Source of the DNA: Entophlyctis helioformis
Lineage: Eukaryota; Chytridiomycota; Chytridiomycetes; Chytridiales; Chytriomycetaceae
NCBI GenBank assembly: GCA_025526915.1
Contig: JAHLKH010000156.1
Span: 1 to 64,000 of the forward strand
Length of the DNA: 64,000 nt
Direction: 5' to 3'
Of this stretch, positions 59,890 through 64,000 are shown one piece after another; position 1 is the stretch's first letter, and every line of letters begins with the position of its first letter. Both the position numbers and the translations under genes were made by a program. The notes beneath the pieces were generated by a model. That model was not told the origin of the DNA. It worked only from the letters and a program-made list of their open reading frames with translations, and searched no databases.

Positions 59890-62511
59890 ATGGGCAAGAA
59901 GGCAGCTGCTCCGAAACCTGCTGCTCCACCTCGGGCACCGGCACCGGCACAGGCACAGGCACAGGCACAGGCATCAGCCTCGTCTTCGGCCGCACAGCCC
60001 GTCTCGCAGCCCGTCTCGCAGCCCGTCTCGCAGCCTCGTCCTCAGCCAGTCCGCAGCGGCCTCTCCGGTATCGCAAACCTGCCTCGTCAGCAACCGCCAG
60101 CTGTGCCGCCGACGCCAGCGTCTGTGCCGACACCTCCACACCAACAGCAACAGCCGCAACAGCAACAGCAATGGGCTGGATACGGCAGCGTGCCCGCCAG
60201 AGGCAATGCCGCCTACCACATCGGCGCCACCTCCGGGCCGCAGACGATGCCAGGCCAGTCGCTGCCCGGCAGCATCAGCATCGTCGGCAGGTCCGGCGCT
60301 CACCATCGCACCCAATCGCCCAGCATCCATGGCAGCCAGTCGCACCTGGGCCAGTCGGTCATGACGGCCGCCTCCTGGACGTCGTCCTTCAAGCGCGCTG
60401 CCCAGTTCCAGTTCGACCGTGACATGCTCGCCCAGCACGACAATGTCTCGGCCAGCTCGTTTGCCGGCGAGTCGCTGTCGTCGTCGCGTCGTCGTGGCAG
60501 CAGGCTGCGCATGTCGGCATCGTCTCGCCAGTCGTTCAGCGACGACGACCGCCCGCCTCGTCCGACCTCGTCGCTGGCCAATGTGCTGGACATTATGGAC
60601 GACGACGACGAGCCGTACCGTCCGTCGTCCGGGCCAGACGTCATCTCGGCCGCGCTGCCCATCTCAAGCGTTGTCTCGAGCCCGACCACTCCCACGCCGG
60701 GCCGCGTTGCTGCTCATCGGTCTGCAAGCCCTGCTCTCGACGGCCAGGATGCATCCGAGCACGATCCGCTCGTGCCCAAAACAACGGCCAGCGACGACGG
60801 CATTGATGAAGACTCGCACAAGTCGACGTATGCACAGACGCTGTTCAACAGTGTCAACATTCTCATGTAAGTCGCGCATCCGGCCGCCGATCCTGCGTCA
60901 GATGCTGACCACGCATGGCTGCTACAGGGGAATCGGCATCCTGACGCTGCCCTTTTCGTTCAAGGTCACTGGATGGGTGGTTGGCCTGGCGTGTCTGTTT
61001 CTTTTTGGCGCCATCACGCGCCACACGGCCAAGGTGCTGGCGCTGGTTCTGGACTGGCAGCCCGACGCGGCCGACTATGACGAGATTGAGCGCAGCGATC
61101 ATGCGCAGAACGCTGGCGCTGGTGGCGACGAGAACGATGGGGACGAGGACGATGTGGAGGAAGACGAGGACGAGGAGATTGATCCGCATACGGGCCGTGC
61201 ACGTCCACGCGCTCGCCGCCTTGGGCCGTACCGCAATGGAGTGCGGCCACCACCGCTCGCATACACCTACGGAGACTTTGGCGAGTCGGCGTTTGGCACT
61301 GCGGGACGGTCGTTTATCACGGTCGTGTTCCTGCTCGAGCTGTTTGCTGCCTGTGTCGCGCTCGTGATTCTCACGGCCGACTCGATTGTCGCACTCTTCC
61401 CGCAGCTCGACATTGTGCTGGTCAAGATCGGCATGGTGGCCTTTGTGTTGCCGTTTACCTACCCAAAGTCGCTCAGCATGGCATCCTACGGCAGTCTGGT
61501 CGGCATTATTGCCCTTGTCAATCTGCTCGTCATTATCATCTACGACGGCGTGACGACCCACGAGACGCCTGGATCGCTGCTTGTCCCGGCCGAGACCGAC
61601 ATATTGCCAAAGTCGTGGCTGCCTGTGCCGCTCTCCTTTGGACTCATCATGGCTGGGTTTTGCGGTGAGTTTGCTGACGCTGCGATGCACGCCAGACTGC
61701 GCAACAGTGCTGACCGCGATTCGCTGTGTCGACAATGACCAGGCCACTCTGTGTTTCCCAACCTGTACCGGGACATGGAGACACCAAAAGAGTACGGCAA
61801 GCTGGTCAACCACACGTATCTGATCACGACGTTTATCTACATCATGGTCGCGGCATGTGGATATCTCATGTTTGGAACAGATACGATGCAAGAGGTGTGT
61901 GGCTTGCAGAACACGCGTGTGCACAGCCGCATTGGTTGCTAAACAACTGTCCGTTTCGTGTTGGTGCAGATCACGCAAAACCTGCCAATGGTGCCGTCGT
62001 ATAATGTGCTGCTGACGCAGGTGACCATCTGGCTGGTTGCGCTCAACCCAGTGACCAAGTATCCTCTTGCCATCACACCGATCAACACTCAGATTGGTGA
62101 GTCTGGTGTGGCATGCAAGCAGTGGATGGTGCATGGTCTGCCTGCCTGCTAACGCGGCAGTCCTGCCTTTGAACAGAGCGATCCATGTCGCATCTCTTCC
62201 CATCGCTGTATGCTGGCACAACGGCACCGCTTGTTTTGCGGTTTGTCACACGCACGCTGGCCTCCCTGGCCATCCTCTCGGTCGCGATTGCATTCCCCGG
62301 CTTCCACAACATGATGGCCATCCTCGGCAGCTTCTTTTCGTTCACGGTCTCGGTCGTGTTCCCAGAGCTGTGCTATCTCAAGCTGTACGGCAGGCGGCTG
62401 TCGGCGCGCCAGTACCTGGTCGAGGTTGTCATTCTTGTGATGGGTGTCATCTTTGGCACGATCGGCACCATCTGGGCATGCCTGCCTTTGGGCTTCTTTG
62501 AGCGAGCGTGA
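59890..62511 (+). CDS. Vacuolar-type amino-acid transporter (AVT/SLC32-SLC38 family)
   Basis: Amino acid/auxin permease family carrier, most like fungal AVT1 (vacuolar import or export of neutral amino acids). Exons 59890-60866, 60928-61664, 61743-61894, 61970-62096 and 62177-62511 give 775 residues. A long disordered N-terminus (QPVS tandem, poly-Gln, Ser/Arg stretches) precedes STYAQTLFNSVNILM-GIGILTLPFSFKVTGW, the family TM1 signature. About 11 hydrophobic spans follow, including GLIMAGFCGHSVFPNLYRDM and NPVTKYPLAITPINTQIERS. An acidic loop (DEDDVEEDEDEE) sits between TM2 and TM3. The start at 59890 is the first ATG of the frame. All exons are in frame. Confidence 0.9.
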
Positions 62512-62714
62512 TGGGTGCATGCCTATGGTGGAAGCATAAAAACAAGGAGACAGAGAGAGAGGGAGAAACAAAGAGAGAGGGAGCGCACAATGAATGAATA
62601 ATGGTGGGTATTCATTACAGCACAGGCACACGCGCAAGTCATGTTCACAAAGATGGCAAAGTACAAGAGTGGATGTCGTGGGTCGGTTCGAGGCTCGAGG
62701 TTCGGGTCGGGAGT

Positions 62715-63776
62715 TTAGGCGGCCGCGACGTCCGTGACGTCCGTGGTGGAGGTGACAACCGCCACGGGGCCGTCGTTGGGGCCGGCCGAGGCAGACTTGA
62801 TGATGAAGGCGCGCTGCACGGCGTCAAACGTGATGTACACGTGGGCGTGCGACGGCGAGATGTCGACAATGAAGCGGTCGGCCTGGATGTCCGGGAACGC
62901 CAGCTGCTCGGCAGCGTCGGCCTCGCTGCCGCCCGTCGTCTTGAAGTGGATCGCCGTCTTGAACGCCTCGACGTCGACGGTCGAGACAGGAGCGCCGTCC
63001 TCGCCAAGCGTCTGGGGCCGGGTGGCGGCCTCGTCGATGCTTCGCACAACGGCCACGCGACGCGATCCAAGCGGCTGGCCGAGGACGGTCGAGTCCTGGG
63101 TGAACACGACAAACGGGTCGCTGGGCAGGGGCGACGGCAGCAGTCGACGGCCATGGGCCTGGCTCTTCTCGTCGGGCGTGGCGGCCGTCACGTCGTCGTC
63201 AAAGCGGAGCATCGGCTCGCCGTTTGCGGCCGCAGTCGCCTTGGCGGCAGCCTTGGACGCAACAACCTTGGCCTCGCGGGCGACCGTCTCGACCGTGGCC
63301 TTGGCCGTCGCCGCAGCCTCGGCCGCAGCGGCACCGACCTCGATCGCGACAGCCTTGGCTTCGGCAGCCGCAGCGACAGCGGCCGTCTGGGCGGTCGTGG
63401 CGAACCCTTGTGCACCACGAGCGACATCTTGTGCCATGGTCTGCGCCTCGCTGGCGGCCGCCTTGGCCACCACGGAAGCGTCCTGCAGAACCACCTGTGC
63501 CGCTTGCTGGGCGTCCGAGGCGAGGCCCTGTGCACCACGGGCGGCCGCCATGGCGAGCTGCCTGGTCTCGACGCTGAGTGCGTGGGCGACCACCTGGGCA
63601 TCTTGGGCAGCAACGACGGCGGCCTTGTTGGCCATCACGCCAAAGCCACGCAGGGCAAGCGAGGCGTTCTTGAAGACGTTGCCAAAGGCGGCCTCGAGCG
63701 ACGGGACAGGCTGCTGCGGCGCAGGGGCGGCCGCGTCGGCAGTGGGAGCTTGGGTGGGAGCGGCAGTCTCGGTCAT
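62715..63776 (-). CDS. Ala-rich amphipathic-helix protein with a 40-residue duplication, unrecognised
   Basis: 353 residues from ATG 63776, single exon. I do not recognise the family. Residues about 50-175 are almost continuous Ala/Val/Gln/Glu helix without Pro or Trp. Residues 54-93 and 94-133 are two copies of one unit: VVAAQDAQVVAHALSVE / VVLQDASVVAKAAASE, both followed by ARGAQG and AQ.AA. Composition resembles LEA, perilipin or apolipoprotein-like amphipathic helices that coat lipid or membranes. The C-terminal third is a different, probably folded domain: DPFVVFTQDSTVLGQPLGSR, VDVEAFKTAIHFKTTGG, RFIVDISPSHAHVYITFDAV. No signal peptide or membrane span is seen. The leader (63777-63900) is GC-rich without a clear TATA box. 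Confidence 0.7.
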   Translation of the reverse strand: MTETAAPTQAPTADAAAPAPQQPVPSLEAAFGNVFKNASLALRGFGVMANKAAVVAAQDAQVVAHALSVETRQLAMAAARGAQGLASDAQQAAQVVLQDASVVAKAAASEAQTMAQDVARGAQGFATTAQTAAVAAAAEAKAVAIEVGAAAAEAAATAKATVETVAREAKVVASKAAAKATAAANGEPMLRFDDDVTAATPDEKSQAHGRRLLPSPLPSDPFVVFTQDSTVLGQPLGSRRVAVVRSIDEAATRPQTLGEDGAPVSTVDVEAFKTAIHFKTTGGSEADAAEQLAFPDIQADRFIVDISPSHAHVYITFDAVQRAFIIKSASAGPNDGPVAVVTSTTDVTDVAAA

Positions 63777-64000
63777 GTTGGAGGGAAGTTTGTGAGATGG
63801 CAATGAGCGATATGCGCGCCTTTTGAGCAGACCTGGTGCGGAACAATGTGAAGACCCGCGCGCTTGGTTTGTTGCCACGTGGAAGGTAACGTAATGCCGC
63901 ACGGTTGACTCTGACCAAGCATCGGATGCGGCAAGGTGTGATACTGTAAGAACCAGCTGTATTGGCAGACATAAATAAGGGCAGACGGAAGGACGGGATG
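63777..64000. promoter_or_regulatory. Upstream region of the Ala-rich protein gene
   Basis: 224 bp to the window end. The minus frame stays open to 63902 but lacks the composition of the gene, so it is probably leader. A plus-strand ATAAATAA element at 63971-63978 may be a TATA-like box for a gene beyond the window. Nothing else is recognised. Confidence 0.35.

Overview
This window is nuclear DNA of a zoosporic (flagellated) early-diverging fungus, most likely a GC-rich chytrid. The genes are eukaryotic, with short spliceosomal introns of about 50-120 nt. Several products are fungal or opisthokont housekeeping proteins: the Hsp70-like protein SSZ1, a BRC1/RTT107-like BRCT protein, EEF2KMT and vacuolar-type amino-acid transport. 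Two genes belong with a flagellum: a CCDC13-like centriolar coiled-coil protein (1-1777) and a MYCBP/FAP174-like protein (44491-45174). The species cannot be named from sequence alone. No tRNA, rRNA or CRISPR array was seen.

Layout. 1-9.1 kb: CCDC13 (partial), a KDM3-type JmjC gene with a degenerate homeodomain-like segment, SRP19, and NUP54 divergent from it. 9.1-23 kb: an unrecognised ORF, EEF2KMT, mitochondrial-type seryl-tRNA synthetase, a ten-exon ABCC/MRP transporter, and a BRC1-like multi-BRCT protein. 23-24.3 kb: a gene-free array of about 310-bp direct repeats. 24.6-32.3 kb: eIF3h, the meiotic MutS protein MSH4, an Alr4036-type PNPOx-fold flavoprotein, and a RING-H2 protein. 32.3-43.1 kb: two paralogous F-box-like/ankyrin-like proteins with C-terminal membrane hairpins, separated by an HMG-box gene and TACO1/YebC. 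43.3-45.2 kb: COA8 and MYCBP. 45.3-53.6 kb: three tandem SulP/SLC26-like anion transporters plus a decayed fragment of one of them. 53.6-63.8 kb: pyridoxal kinase, a large ankyrin-type repeat protein, SSZ1, an AVT-type amino-acid transporter, and an Ala-rich repeat protein.

Genes are packed tightly. SulP3 can start inside the SulP2 stop codon, and pyridoxal kinase starts 8 nt after the SulP3 stop. The SulP copies are a clear local gene family with identical intron positions, including a 16-nt microexon.

A striking technical or biological feature is that many genes between about 2 and 37 kb lack single bases inside otherwise conserved frames. All these shifts are -1 and most lie at short homopolymers. 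In five genes the spliced exon lengths fall short of a multiple of three by exactly the number of bases inferred missing. From 39 kb onward all genes read cleanly. The likeliest cause is consensus deletion errors in a long-read assembly, so these genes are described as probably functional.
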